Assembly (NCBI GenBank): GCA_017744735.1
Contig: JAGIAR010000003.1
Coordinates: forward strand, 248,001-312,000
Reading direction: 5' to 3'
Length of the DNA stretch: 64,000 bases
DNA from: Novosphingobium sp.
GTDB lineage: Bacteria > Pseudomonadota > Alphaproteobacteria > Sphingomonadales > Sphingomonadaceae
Positions within the stretch are counted from its first letter, which is position 1; every line of letters begins with the position of its first letter. The position numbers and the translations under genes were made by a program. Below the pieces are notes generated by a model. It worked only from the letters and a program-made list of their open reading frames with translations, made no database searches and was not told the DNA's origin. Below are positions 35,378 through 42,917 of the stretch, one piece after another.

Positions 35378-35998
35378 ATTCGTGGCAATCCGCCGCGACC
35401 AGTGATGTGCTGTTCTACTCGCCTCCGTACGGCTCCCCGCGGTTCCGTCCGGCTCGTCAGAGCGACCATTTTGGGTCCTCCCATCAATAAAATGAAGCGA
35501 TCGCGGCTGTCCCCGGCACTGTTGAGCAAATTGCCATGATGCGAGTGCGCATCGATTTGCCAGGCTCTCGGCAATATCCATCCGACGAGCCCTGACGGCA
35601 AGATGGCGACGCGGTCATTCGCGGAGTTAGAACGCGATCTGCATGTCGAGGTGACTTGAGCGGGGCATTCGGCTCAACGAAAGAAACCTGGCCGCCCCAG
35701 CGGCCTGTCCGCTGCGCAATTGGAGTTCGAGCAGGACGGGCCAAAGGCGCATCACTCGGAACTCTGCCAAAGAGTTGCGGGTCAGCCGTTCGGCAATCCG
35801 GCTCGCAGAAGGCCTACTGCAGATATAATCCTTGCTCTCCAGACCTAAACCCCTGCAGCGACTGCTGGCCGATCATCGGCAGGACCTTGAGGCAAGCGAC
35901 CGCGATTACGTGCTTTCTCTGCATTTCTCCCGAAGGCGGCAGCGACGCGCTCAAATGAAAACTCCAGTCGGATGATCTCATGAAAACGTGGCCGGCGG
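35378..35998. other. Gene-poor stretch of 621 bases
   Basis: Apart from the possible IS630-like fragment at 35824-35898 I see no supported gene. Frames are short and lack ribosome sites. It looks like decayed mobile DNA between the DUF3761 gene and the lipoprotein gene. Confidence 0.4.
35656..35958 (+). pseudogene. Possible decayed IS630-type transposase remnant
   Basis: Within an open frame of 100 codons, residues about 57-81 (35824-35898) read YNPCSPDLNPCSDCWPIIG followed by RTLRQA. This resembles the C-terminal DDE region of IS630 transposases (consensus YSPDLNPIE...W...K..LR). The rest of the frame does not match and no inverted repeats were found, so this would be a fragment. The match could be chance. 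Confidence 0.3.
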
Positions 35999-36889
35999 TC
36001 AATGCTTAGGCCCCGCAGCGGTACCCTGGCTGCTGTGCATCTCAGGACCGTCGTACCACCAAGTATAGCCGACTTCGGCAGCTTTGGGGCCGAAGAACCC
36101 ACCGCCGAATACACCGCTACCGCCGTCACTACCCGATAATGTACCTCCGAAGCCGGACGTGCCCGAGGCGATAGTAGCATTCCCGGTCAGCGTGCCGATC
36201 AGCGTGACGTTGCCATTTATCTCCGCCGAAAAACTTAGGTCGGTGGTAACTGCCCCGCTGGCGAAATTGGCCGACAGCTTTCCTCCGGAATGCTTAGCCA
36301 GCCCCAAAACCACGTTATCGTGGGTTGCCGCGCCGAAAAGGGCAAGATCGTAGGTAGCCGTTCCAGTTTTTGGCATATCGCGAGTTGGAACGCCCCATGC
36401 GCCGTAATAGTTTGTATAAGTGTAATTTTGTTCTTCGATTACACTCAATGTGGCAAAGCGCGTATATGATAGCGGGACGTTCTGGACCGACGGTATCGCG
36501 ATTTCGAAGCTTTGTTGCTGAGGATATGAGCGAAGGAAATATTGGACGCGATCATCGCTTTGCATGGTCAGCGTGGAAGGGGTGAAGTCATATGTTGCGC
36601 CGCCCTTGATGCTGACGCGATAAGTGTTGTCGGCATCGAGGAACTCGATGGTGAATCCGTCACCGAACGGAAAAGTATGTGAGCCTCCCTGAAACACGCC
36701 CAATTGGCCTTCCCAGGAAACACCCGACACCTGGAAGCTCTTGTCGCCCGGCTTCGCGAAGAGCTCGGCAACCGTGTTATAAACGACGGGCGTAGGCGTG
36801 GGCGTGGGCGTGGAGTTCACCCCGCCACCCCCGCATGCTGTAAGCATCATTCCCAGCGAAAGCACGCCTGCCGAAAAGCGCATTGCCAT
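35999..36889 (-). CDS. Surface-lipoprotein-like protein (TbpB/Slam-substrate-like beta-barrel)
   Basis: The 296-residue product starts with a lipoprotein signal peptide, lipobox LTAC (residues about 19-22), followed by GGGGVNSTPTPTPTPVV, a flexible tether. The C-terminal half (GTATYDLALFG, LSANFASGAVTTDLSFSAEI, SGFGGTLSGSDGGSGVFGGG, FFGPKAAEVG) has the glycine-rich barrel pattern of transferrin-binding-protein B and Slam-dependent surface lipoproteins. It probably sits on the outer membrane. The ATG at 36889 has AGGAA 5 bases upstream. Base composition is lower in G+C than its neighbours, suggesting separate acquisition. Ligand unknown. Confidence 0.75.
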   Translation of the reverse strand: MAMRFSAGVLSLGMMLTACGGGGVNSTPTPTPTPVVYNTVAELFAKPGDKSFQVSGVSWEGQLGVFQGGSHTFPFGDGFTIEFLDADNTYRVSIKGGATYDFTPSTLTMQSDDRVQYFLRSYPQQQSFEIAIPSVQNVPLSYTRFATLSVIEEQNYTYTNYYGAWGVPTRDMPKTGTATYDLALFGAATHDNVVLGLAKHSGGKLSANFASGAVTTDLSFSAEINGNVTLIGTLTGNATIASGTSGFGGTLSGSDGGSGVFGGGFFGPKAAEVGYTWWYDGPEMHSSQGTAAGPKH

Positions 36890-37217
36890 GATCGTTCCTA
36901 CATAAACAATTAGGTTAGAACGATTCATGTCCGCGCAATTGCCAAACGCACTGCTCGCCAGGTGCTCTTTCACGGATTTTTTGCTTAGGATCTCCGGAAT
37001 GCCGGAACCACGGCGCATAGGTCGGGCGAGCGCGGCCGGCCGGCAATCGTGCGGTCACCGTCGAACGGGCGGCGATCCCTCCGAGCGCGCGCGGCACCCG
37101 CGATCACAAGATCTCTTGCGGGCTAATCTCCTCGCCTTCGCGAACTATTTTCCCGCTGGCCCCCAAACGCCTCGCGGCGCACTGGAGCTGGACGCACGTC
37201 GATGCCATCAGCACGGG
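36890..37217. other. Intergenic region between the lipoprotein and VanZ-like genes
   Basis: These 328 bases lie between divergent genes. The A/T-rich stretch next to 36900-36990 is a likely promoter area for both. The frame of the downstream gene is open here but unsupported. Confidence 0.35.
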
Positions 37218-37604
37218 ATGAACTTTCCAGAGCTCTATGAAAGCATCATCGCCCAGATCGTCCGCGAGTGCCCCGGGCCCGACAAGTTCGCGCATGTTTT
37301 CGTGGGCCTGGGGATCTGGCTCGCAGCGGCGCTGGCGCTGCGCAAACCGTTCACCTCGACGATACCCCCGATCGTCGTCGCGCTGATCGAGGCGATCAAC
37401 GAAATCATCGACCGCATCGCCAAGGGAAGCTGGGAATGGCCCGACACCCTCGGGGACGCAGCCGCGACGCTGTTCTGGCCCCTGCTGCTGTTCGCGGCGC
37501 TCAGACTGTTCCCATGGCTGGGCGCAGGCAGGGTGACGGTATCGCGTGCCGAAGAGGACGAGCCGGCAGCCGGTGCGGGCGGCGCCCCCCGCGATGGGGC
37601 GTAG
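37218..37604 (+). CDS. VanZ-like small membrane protein
   Basis: The 128-residue protein has DKFAHVFVGLGIWLAAALAL, then VALIEAINEIIDRIAKG and DTLGDAAATLFWPLLLFAAL. The spaced residues DK..H, E..NE..D and D..GD across membrane helices follow the VanZ-like pattern. Function in such elements is unknown. The ATG at 37218 is chosen as the first before the conserved part; the ribosome site is weak (cacggg) and the frame is open upstream. Confidence 0.65.
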   Translation: MNFPELYESIIAQIVRECPGPDKFAHVFVGLGIWLAAALALRKPFTSTIPPIVVALIEAINEIIDRIAKGSWEWPDTLGDAAATLFWPLLLFAALRLFPWLGAGRVTVSRAEEDEPAAGAGGAPRDGA

Positions 37605-37733
37605 CGCCAGTCTGTCGACCCCCAAGAAAATCCGCGCGCCGACGCCCATCGGGCGAAAGGCGCGCGGCGATTTTCAGCTCCACCCCCAAAGGGGACGCGG
37701 GCGATCCTGCGACCGCCCTCGCCGGTTTTGGGT

Positions 37734-39500
37734 TCACGCAGCCAGCTGTTCCGGCTCCTCCTCCCGCTCGACCGGCTCGTCCGGCCTCGCCCGCGCGGCA
37801 GCGGCGAGGCTCGCGACCCCGCCGCGGCCGGTATAGGCCGAAGGCGGAAACCGCATCCAGCGCGGCACCCAGCGCGCGACCCGCGTCCGTCCCTCCGCAC
37901 CGGCAAGGTGATCGCGCGCGATCTTCTTCAAGGTCTTCGCCTTCTCTCCGGCATTGGCCCTGGCGACCGTCTCGCCCGCGATCTCGGCGAGCAGGGCGAG
38001 AGAGACCTCGCGGTCGCGTACCAGCTCGAACAGGCTGGTATCCGCCTCCCACCAGTCGGCCATGTCGAGGCCGAGATGGCTGCCCACGGCCTCGACCGCG
38101 GCGCTGCCGACGCTGAGGGTTTCCGCCATGACGACCGCCATCACGTCGAGCACCGCCGCATCGGGCAGGTCGAGCAGGCAGCGGAACAACCGGCACAGGC
38201 CATGATCGTCGCCATTGCCGCCGCTCAGGAGCGGCTCGTCGGGCGAGACGCCGAGCAGTGCCAGAGCCGAGCGACGGTATCCGCCCAGCGCGCTCTCGCC
38301 GAGGCTGGCGCCAAGGCTCGCGCGGACCTCGTCGCTGCGGGTGGAGAGCGGGTCGGGCCGCACGGTCCAGAGCGGCGATCCGGCGATCGCGTGGGCGACG
38401 GCAAGGCGCAGGGCGACGCCGGGATGGGCGCAGAGCGCGCCGCGCACGGCGGCATGTCGATGGAGATCGACATAGGCGTTGAGCGTCCCGGCGATCTCGG
38501 GCCGGGCGGGCTTCTCGCCAGCCTGCGCGGCATCGCCGCGCTCGCTGCGGCGGGCCTCGGCGCGGGTGACATAGCCTTCATGGAAGGTCACCTCGCCGTT
38601 GGCGCGGACATCGGCATAGACCCGCCCACCCTTGCGCTTGGCGGCCTTCTCATATTCCCAGGCATGGAAATAGGCATTGGGCGGCACGATCACGACATCG
38701 CTCCATCCGGCCTCGATCAGCGCCTCGCGGCGGGCCTCGACGGCGGCGTTCTGGGCGGTCCAGAACTCGTCGGCATCCGCGAAATAGCGGTCCTCGCCGA
38801 ACAGGTCGGCGACGACGGCGAGGCCGCTCGCCTCCGGGTCGAACAGGGCGTGCCCGACCGGGATCGACTGCCCGCCGAACAGCCATGCCTTGAGCTGCTG
38901 GCCTTTCGGGCAATAGGCGTCCGGGTCATCGAACAGCGCGAGCCATGCTCGCTGCTGCTGCTTGCTGGCGAGGGTCAGGTGGCGGACGGTCGCGGGATCG
39001 ATTTCCTCGCGGCGATAGGCCTCGCGGATGCGGGGCAGGAGATTGCCGAGCGCGAGGATGCGTTTGACGGCGAGTTCGGGGATCCCGAAGGTCGAGGAGA
39101 TCGCGGCGAGGCCGCGCCCTTCGCGGACCAGCCGGACGAAGCTTTCCCACTGGCTGACCTCGTCGGGGTCGAGTCGCTTCGCGTTCTCGATGATCGAGGC
39201 CTCGATGGCGGCGGCATCGTCGCCCTGCTCGAGAATGCCGCAGGGCAGCATGGCGCCCTGCGGGTCCGCCTCGCCGCCTGCAGCGCGTTCCTCGGCGACG
39301 ATCCGCGCGGCATGGTAGCGCCGGGCACCGGCGACGATGCCGAAGCGCCCGTCTTCGCAGCGGCGCACCAGCAGGGTCTGGAGCACGCCGCGTGCGCGCA
39401 CGGTGGGCAGCAGGTCGGAAACGTCGGGCGCCTTCCGGCCGTGGCGCATATTGGCCCGGTCGACGAACAGGCGGTCGAGCTGGATGAATTCGAGGATCAT
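37734..39500 (-). CDS. ParB/RepB-family partition-like protein
   Basis: The 588-residue protein has an N-terminal ParB domain with FGIVAGARRYHAAR (nucleotide-binding motif) and ASIIENAKRLDPDEVSQWES, then a helix-turn-helix region (LAAISSTFGIPELAVKRILA). A long C-terminal part, typical for large ParB-like proteins of alphaproteobacterial plasmids and integrative elements, follows. No ParA gene is adjacent, so a role in gene regulation or maintenance of the excised circle is as likely as partition. The ATG at 39500 has GGAG 8 bases upstream. A plus-strand frame of similar length over the same DNA is a shadow. Confidence 0.88.
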   Translation of the reverse strand: MILEFIQLDRLFVDRANMRHGRKAPDVSDLLPTVRARGVLQTLLVRRCEDGRFGIVAGARRYHAARIVAEERAAGGEADPQGAMLPCGILEQGDDAAAIEASIIENAKRLDPDEVSQWESFVRLVREGRGLAAISSTFGIPELAVKRILALGNLLPRIREAYRREEIDPATVRHLTLASKQQQRAWLALFDDPDAYCPKGQQLKAWLFGGQSIPVGHALFDPEASGLAVVADLFGEDRYFADADEFWTAQNAAVEARREALIEAGWSDVVIVPPNAYFHAWEYEKAAKRKGGRVYADVRANGEVTFHEGYVTRAEARRSERGDAAQAGEKPARPEIAGTLNAYVDLHRHAAVRGALCAHPGVALRLAVAHAIAGSPLWTVRPDPLSTRSDEVRASLGASLGESALGGYRRSALALLGVSPDEPLLSGGNGDDHGLCRLFRCLLDLPDAAVLDVMAVVMAETLSVGSAAVEAVGSHLGLDMADWWEADTSLFELVRDREVSLALLAEIAGETVARANAGEKAKTLKKIARDHLAGAEGRTRVARWVPRWMRFPPSAYTGRGGVASLAAAARARPDEPVEREEEPEQLAA

Positions 39501-39579
39501 GATGGATACTCCGTCTCTGCAAGAGTTCGGCGGCGAACGGCCGCCCGCGTGTTTTCCGCCGCGTGGCGGAAAATACCGG

Positions 39580-39981
39580 TCAGCCGCCGCCGCGATCCTC
39601 CGGACGGGCGCGGCACAGGATGGGTTCGGCGCGCAGGATCGATCCGGCGCGGTGGGACCAGCCCGCCCAGACCGAGAGCGGCAGGCGGGTCGCGAAGGCA
39701 CCGTCGCGCTCAATCCGCAAGCCGAACGGCAGGCGGATCGCCGCGATCTCCGAGAGGCTGAACGAGCCAAGCTCGGGGCAGCCGAAACCGAGGTCGGCGA
39801 GACCGAAGAGCGTGTCGCCGTCGCTGTCGAGCTCGGTCGCGAGCCAGGTCGCGGAGCCGAGCGGATTGAACAGCTTCAAGACCGGAACCGGATCGAACCG
39901 CTCCCCGCGCGCCTCGCAGGCACGCCCAAGCGCATCGTTCTCGCGCAGCGCCGCGCGCAGATCGCGAGGAAGCAGGATCAC
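39580..39981 (-). CDS. DUF2958 family protein
   Basis: The 133-residue product starts at GTG (VILLPRDLRAALREND) and carries the DUF2958 core PVLKLFNPLGSATWLATELD, LFGLADLGFGCPELGSFSL and IERDGAFATRLPLSVWAG. The family is widespread on mobile elements, often beside ParB-like genes as here; its function is unknown. The frame is open 26 codons further upstream but homologues begin at this GTG. Confidence 0.85.
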   Translation of the reverse strand: MILLPRDLRAALRENDALGRACEARGERFDPVPVLKLFNPLGSATWLATELDSDGDTLFGLADLGFGCPELGSFSLSEIAAIRLPFGLRIERDGAFATRLPLSVWAGWSHRAGSILRAEPILCRARPEDRGGG

Positions 39982-40722
39982 AGCCCCGTCCCCCGACCGA
40001 GAGCGACCGGATACCCCGGCCTGCCGAGGGCACAATGATGGGACGACAGGACCACGCAAGCCTCCTCACCCGCCCCAAAGCCCCATGGCCTTCCCGCAGG
40101 AGGCGGGGGTGGACGGCAGGCGACCGGAGGAGGTCCGGCAGGAGCGGCGGGCGCACCGCAGGGCGCAACGCAGTGGAGCACCCGCAGCGCAGCGCAGGGT
40201 TGCGCGCGCCGCGCCGGGCCTCAGGCGGAAGCGCCGGCCTCACCCGCCGACGCGGCAAGGCCCACCGACCGACGCCGCGGGATCACGCCGGCAGTGTCCG
40301 ATCCGGCAAACAGGATCCCGCGACCATCAAGCCATGCCCAGGCATGGCCCGCGCCAGCGATCGTCGCCCGAAGGGCCGAGACCGCAAAACCGGTATTTTG
40401 GGGGCTCGGGGCCGCCCCATGTAGGGCGGCCCGGAGCGCGGTCGCGGGCGGCGAGCCGCGATGCCCGGCGCCGAAGGCGCGAACACGAACGCACCCTTGC
40501 AGGCGGCCGGCCCGCGCGGCGGCGTGCGTGCGCGAAAGTGCGCCAGCCGCCGCCGCGCCACGGACGCGCAAGCGTGCCCACGCGGGCAAGACAGCGCGCG
40601 GACCCTGGCGAAGCGCAGCGCCGCCAGAGCACGCCCACCCGATCCCGCGTCCCCCCGGCATCGCCGCCGCCCACGAGGCGCCCGCCCCGCGAGGTCAAAA
40701 CATCAAGGTAAGGGCAACGAAG
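39982..40722. other. Very GC-rich non-coding stretch of 741 bases with hairpins
   Basis: Frames are open on both strands only because stop codons are rare at this base composition; none has a ribosome site or plausible composition. It contains the hairpin GGGCCGCCC-CATGTA-GGGCGGCCC (40409-40432), preceded by the near-palindrome AAAACCGGTATTTT (40387-40400). It may hold a structured RNA or a cis-acting site of the element. Confidence 0.4.
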
Positions 40723-41034
40723 CTAGGAGGAACGCGCCCCTTCACCGAAAGCCAGGATCGCCAAGGGCAACCCCTTGCCGACGATCCAGCGCGCGCGAGC
40801 GAGATGGCTGTCCCAGCAGCGCCGCGCGCCCTCGGGATCCTCCACAGGATCGATACCCAATATATCCAGCGCCCCTTCCCGCCAGCCTAGCCCCGCATCG
40901 TCCGCGTCGAGCAGCTCGGCATAGATGAGAAGATTGCGACGATCGTAATCGACGACATCGTCGCTAACGGGGGCGACGCACTCCAGAGTAATCATCGACT
41001 TGGCTTGCAATTTACGGCCCTCCGTTGCCCGCAT
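40723..41034 (-). CDS. DUF2285-like small protein, candidate QseM-type antiactivator
   Basis: The 103-residue product contains DYDRRNLLIYAELLDAD, WREGALDILGIDP and CWDSHLARARWIVGKGL. This fits the DUF2285 domain and lines up with the second part of the FseA-like protein at 41332 (DRR, DA, RE, G.D, S.L.RAR, VxxG). In ICEMlSymR7A the small DUF2285 protein QseM blocks the quorum-sensing regulator and FseA, and its gene is divergent from qseC, exactly as here. An internal ATG at 40995 is a possible later start. Assignment as QseM is inference from domain and layout. Confidence 0.7.
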   Translation of the reverse strand: MRATEGRKLQAKSMITLECVAPVSDDVVDYDRRNLLIYAELLDADDAGLGWREGALDILGIDPVEDPEGARRCWDSHLARARWIVGKGLPLAILAFGEGARSS

Positions 41035-41053
41035 AATGCCTATCTCTCAAAAT

Positions 41054-41069
41054 ACCTAGTATATTGGGT
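41054..41069. promoter_or_regulatory. Imperfect palindrome between the divergent regulators, candidate operator
   Basis: ACCTAGTATATTGGGT matches its own reverse complement at 12 of 16 positions. It lies in the 70-base gap between the QseM-like and QseC-like genes. Controller-type XRE proteins bind such sites to switch between divergent promoters. Confidence 0.5.
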
Positions 41070-41104
41070 GGCGCGAAAGCAGAAAACTCTGTGCTTCCCT
41101 TCGG

Positions 41105-41320
41105 ATGGCCGTCAGGGATCGCGTTGCTTCCAACCTCAGGAGATTGAGAAAGGCTAAAGGCCTTTCGCAAGAGGAGCTTGCCGGCCGTGCGAGCATCAAC
41201 AGGAACTACATTGGAAAGTTGGAGCGCAAAGAAAACAGCGCGACAACCGATATGCTCAGCAAGATCGCCGATGTCCTGGGGTGCGACATCGTGGATCTGG
41301 TTGCCCCACCCTCCGCGTAG
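41105..41320 (+). CDS. Small XRE-family regulator, candidate QseC-type controller
   Basis: The 71-residue protein is a single lambda-repressor-like helix-turn-helix: NLRRLRKAKGLSQEELAGRA, SINRNYIGKLERKENSATTD, MLSKIADVLGCDIVDLV. The size and makeup resemble restriction-modification controller proteins, which is how QseC of ICEMlSymR7A is described. It is divergent from the QseM-like gene with a palindrome between them. The DNA-binding fold is certain; the QseC role is inferred. Confidence 0.85.
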   Translation: MAVRDRVASNLRRLRKAKGLSQEELAGRASINRNYIGKLERKENSATTDMLSKIADVLGCDIVDLVAPPSA

Positions 41321-41331
41321 CAGAGCGGCAT

Positions 41332-41865
41332 TTATAACTTCGGCCCCAGCACCCCGCCCGGCCCGGCCCTAACCAGCCTCCGTGCCAGAACGATCATCCT
41401 GCGCACACGGGATTTCAGATGCTCGCCATCCCCCGGCCAATCCCCACCGTAGATGCCAAGCCCGATCTCGCGCTGACTCGCGCCAACCGCAAGCGCATCG
41501 GCCACGCGAAGCGCCTGAACCAGACGCTGCAGCCGCCGATCCACAAGTCTCCGCTCGACTCCACCCTGGAGAACAGAGACCAGCCGGCAAACCGATCGAA
41601 GCTGAGGCCACAGCTCGCGGCCGAGATCGATCACCGGCATGATCGAGCTCGGCGGCAGATTGGTGCATTCGCCGCAGACGTCCAGTTGCAGGGTGCCGGA
41701 GGACAATTGAAGGAGCAGATGCCGCCGTTCGCCGATCCTCATCGAACGATATGGCAGCGATGCCAGGCGTTCCTCGAACGCTCCGCCCGCAAGCACCGCC
41801 AGCACGCAGGGATCCCACTCCGCGATCCAGAGCGGCAGCGCATGGACGCAGTCAAGCCCAGGATC
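41332..41865 (-). CDS. FseA-like excision activator, second part (DUF2285 domain), read after a +1 frameshift
   Basis: This is the downstream part of the split gene. From the junction it reads DPGLDCVHALPLWIAEWDP, continues through a middle region, and ends with the DUF2285 segment ERRLVDRRLQRLVQALRVAD, GASQREIGLGIYGGDWPGDG, EHLKSRVRRMIVLARRLVRA. The frame is open upstream to 41973 but the extra part has no homology: it is the wrong frame over the first part. With the first part it would give a protein of about 238 residues. This matches msi171 in ICEMlSymR7A, where msi172-msi171 are joined by programmed frameshifting to make the activator FseA. Confidence 0.75.
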   Translation of the reverse strand, partial: DPGLDCVHALPLWIAEWDPCVLAVLAGGAFEERLASLPYRSMRIGERRHLLLQLSSGTLQLDVCGECTNLPPSSIMPVIDLGRELWPQLRSVCRLVSVLQGGVERRLVDRRLQRLVQALRVADALAVGASQREIGLGIYGGDWPGDGEHLKSRVRRMIVLARRLVRAGPGGVLGPKL

Positions 41866-41878
41866 AGAAAGGAAAGTG
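41864..41878 (-). promoter_or_regulatory. Candidate +1 ribosomal frameshift site
   Basis: The minus-strand codons are CAC TTT CCT TTC TGA. A +1 slip of tRNA-Phe from TTT to TTC (TTT C) or a slip beside the TGA stop both lead into GAT CCT GGG (DPGL). The product would read WGLHFLSDPGLD or WGLHFPFDPGLD. Confidence 0.55.
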
Positions 41879-42049
41879 CAGCCCCCAGACCGCGGCGCAC
41901 GAAGCCTGCAGACCACCAGCGACCGCATATGCGGCGCGGTAGGCAGGATCGCGCCGCAGGAGCTCCCAGGCAAGGGCCGGCCGGCCCCGGGCGACGATTG
42001 GCGCGTATGGTAACGGATCGCGCCAGTCGGGACCGGGCCCGGCGGTCAT
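41864..42049 (-). CDS. FseA-like excision activator, first part (DUF6499-like N-terminal domain)
   Basis: The 61-residue frame reads MTAGPGPDWRDPLPYAPI, AWELLRRDPAYRAAYAVAGG and CAAVWGLHFPF, then stops. This is the usual N-terminal domain found before DUF2285, with the expected continuation (DPGLD...PLWI.EWDP) present in the +1 frame directly at the stop. The ATG is one base after the stop of the dioxygenase gene, so translation is coupled to luxI-phyH. It corresponds to msi172 of the R7A element. A sequencing error cannot be excluded, but the same split in a known related system supports programmed frameshifting. Confidence 0.7.
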   Translation of the reverse strand: MTAGPGPDWRDPLPYAPIVARGRPALAWELLRRDPAYRAAYAVAGGLQASCAAVWGLHFPF

Positions 42050-42050
42050 G

Positions 42051-42917
42051 TCAGCCCATCTCGCCCAGTTGCGAACGCACGAACATAGCCGCGACCTCCT
42101 TCTGATCGGGCCTCAAGGCATCGATCGCCGGAAGGAAATCGGGCACGCGGTCCTTGAGCAGGATGGACGGGCATTGCCCCTCGACATTGCCAAGGTTCGG
42201 GCGGTGCTGGGCATAGCCCACCAGTGCCGCAAGCTCGGGCGAGAAATGCCGCGCGACGGCAGGAGGATAGACCAGCCACTGCAGCTCGAAGGGCTTGAGC
42301 CAGCCGAGGCAATAGCTGACCACGATCCCTCGCCGCGGCACGCTGGTGACATTCCCGCCACCGCCGTGAAGGGTCGACCCCAAAAACACCAGCGCATCGC
42401 CTGGCGACGCTCGCGGCACAAGCGCCTCGGCTTCGGGCAAGGACTTCACGTCCGGATCGAGATGCGTGCCCGGCCACAAGCGCGTTCCGCCGTTCTCCTT
42501 CACAAACGGAGTGAGCGGCCACATCACGTTGACGAGATATTCGATCGTGCCCTTGGGCCCCTGCCACATGTCCTGGTCGCGATGCGGCAGCTGCGGCAGA
42601 GCGCCGGGATGGATCTCGATCGCCTGGGCCAGATTGAGCGCAATCCGGTCGCACCAGGGCGACAGCACGCGCTCGACCATATCGAGGATCAGCGGATGCA
42701 TCACCAGCCGCTCGACATCCTTCGCCCGAGTCAGAAGCGACCCGAAGCGCTTGGTGCGCTCGCCGTAGAAAGCGCCCTCGCAGGCCGGGGTGGCCGAGAA
42801 ACGCGCATCCAGTTCGCGATCGATACCCAGCACCAGGCCGGGATCGAGCAGTTTCTCGGCGACGCAAAATCCATAGCTGGCGAGCGCGGCGGAATAGCAA
42901 TCGACAAGCGTGCTCAT
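42051..42917 (-). CDS. Phytanoyl-CoA dioxygenase (PhyH) family Fe(II)/2-oxoglutarate oxygenase
   Basis: The 288-residue protein has the iron-binding motif HRDQ (in LPQLPHRDQDMWQG), the conserved ENGGTRLWPGTHLDPD segment and a distal histidine in LHGGGGNVTS with an Arg for 2-oxoglutarate further on. It hydroxylates a small molecule in the cytoplasm. Its ATG overlaps the luxI stop (ATGA), so both are made together. I recall this luxI-phyH pairing from Sphingomonadaceae, where modification of the acyl-homoserine lactone or its precursor has been suggested; this is not proved by the sequence. Confidence 0.88.
   Translation of the reverse strand: MSTLVDCYSAALASYGFCVAEKLLDPGLVLGIDRELDARFSATPACEGAFYGERTKRFGSLLTRAKDVERLVMHPLILDMVERVLSPWCDRIALNLAQAIEIHPGALPQLPHRDQDMWQGPKGTIEYLVNVMWPLTPFVKENGGTRLWPGTHLDPDVKSLPEAEALVPRASPGDALVFLGSTLHGGGGNVTSVPRRGIVVSYCLGWLKPFELQWLVYPPAVARHFSPELAALVGYAQHRPNLGNVEGQCPSILLKDRVPDFLPAIDALRPDQKEVAAMFVRSQLGEMG

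Noticed and set aside
37728..39761. Plus-strand open frame of 677 codons opposite the ParB-like gene
   Set aside because: It is a shadow of the ParB gene: no ribosome site, low-complexity composition, and the minus strand has clear ParB motifs.
41866..41973. Upstream extension of the DUF2285 frame as an independent start (ATG at 41973)
   Set aside because: That part translates the first-part DNA in the wrong frame and has no homology, while the other frame encodes the expected N-terminal domain. The frameshift reading explains both.
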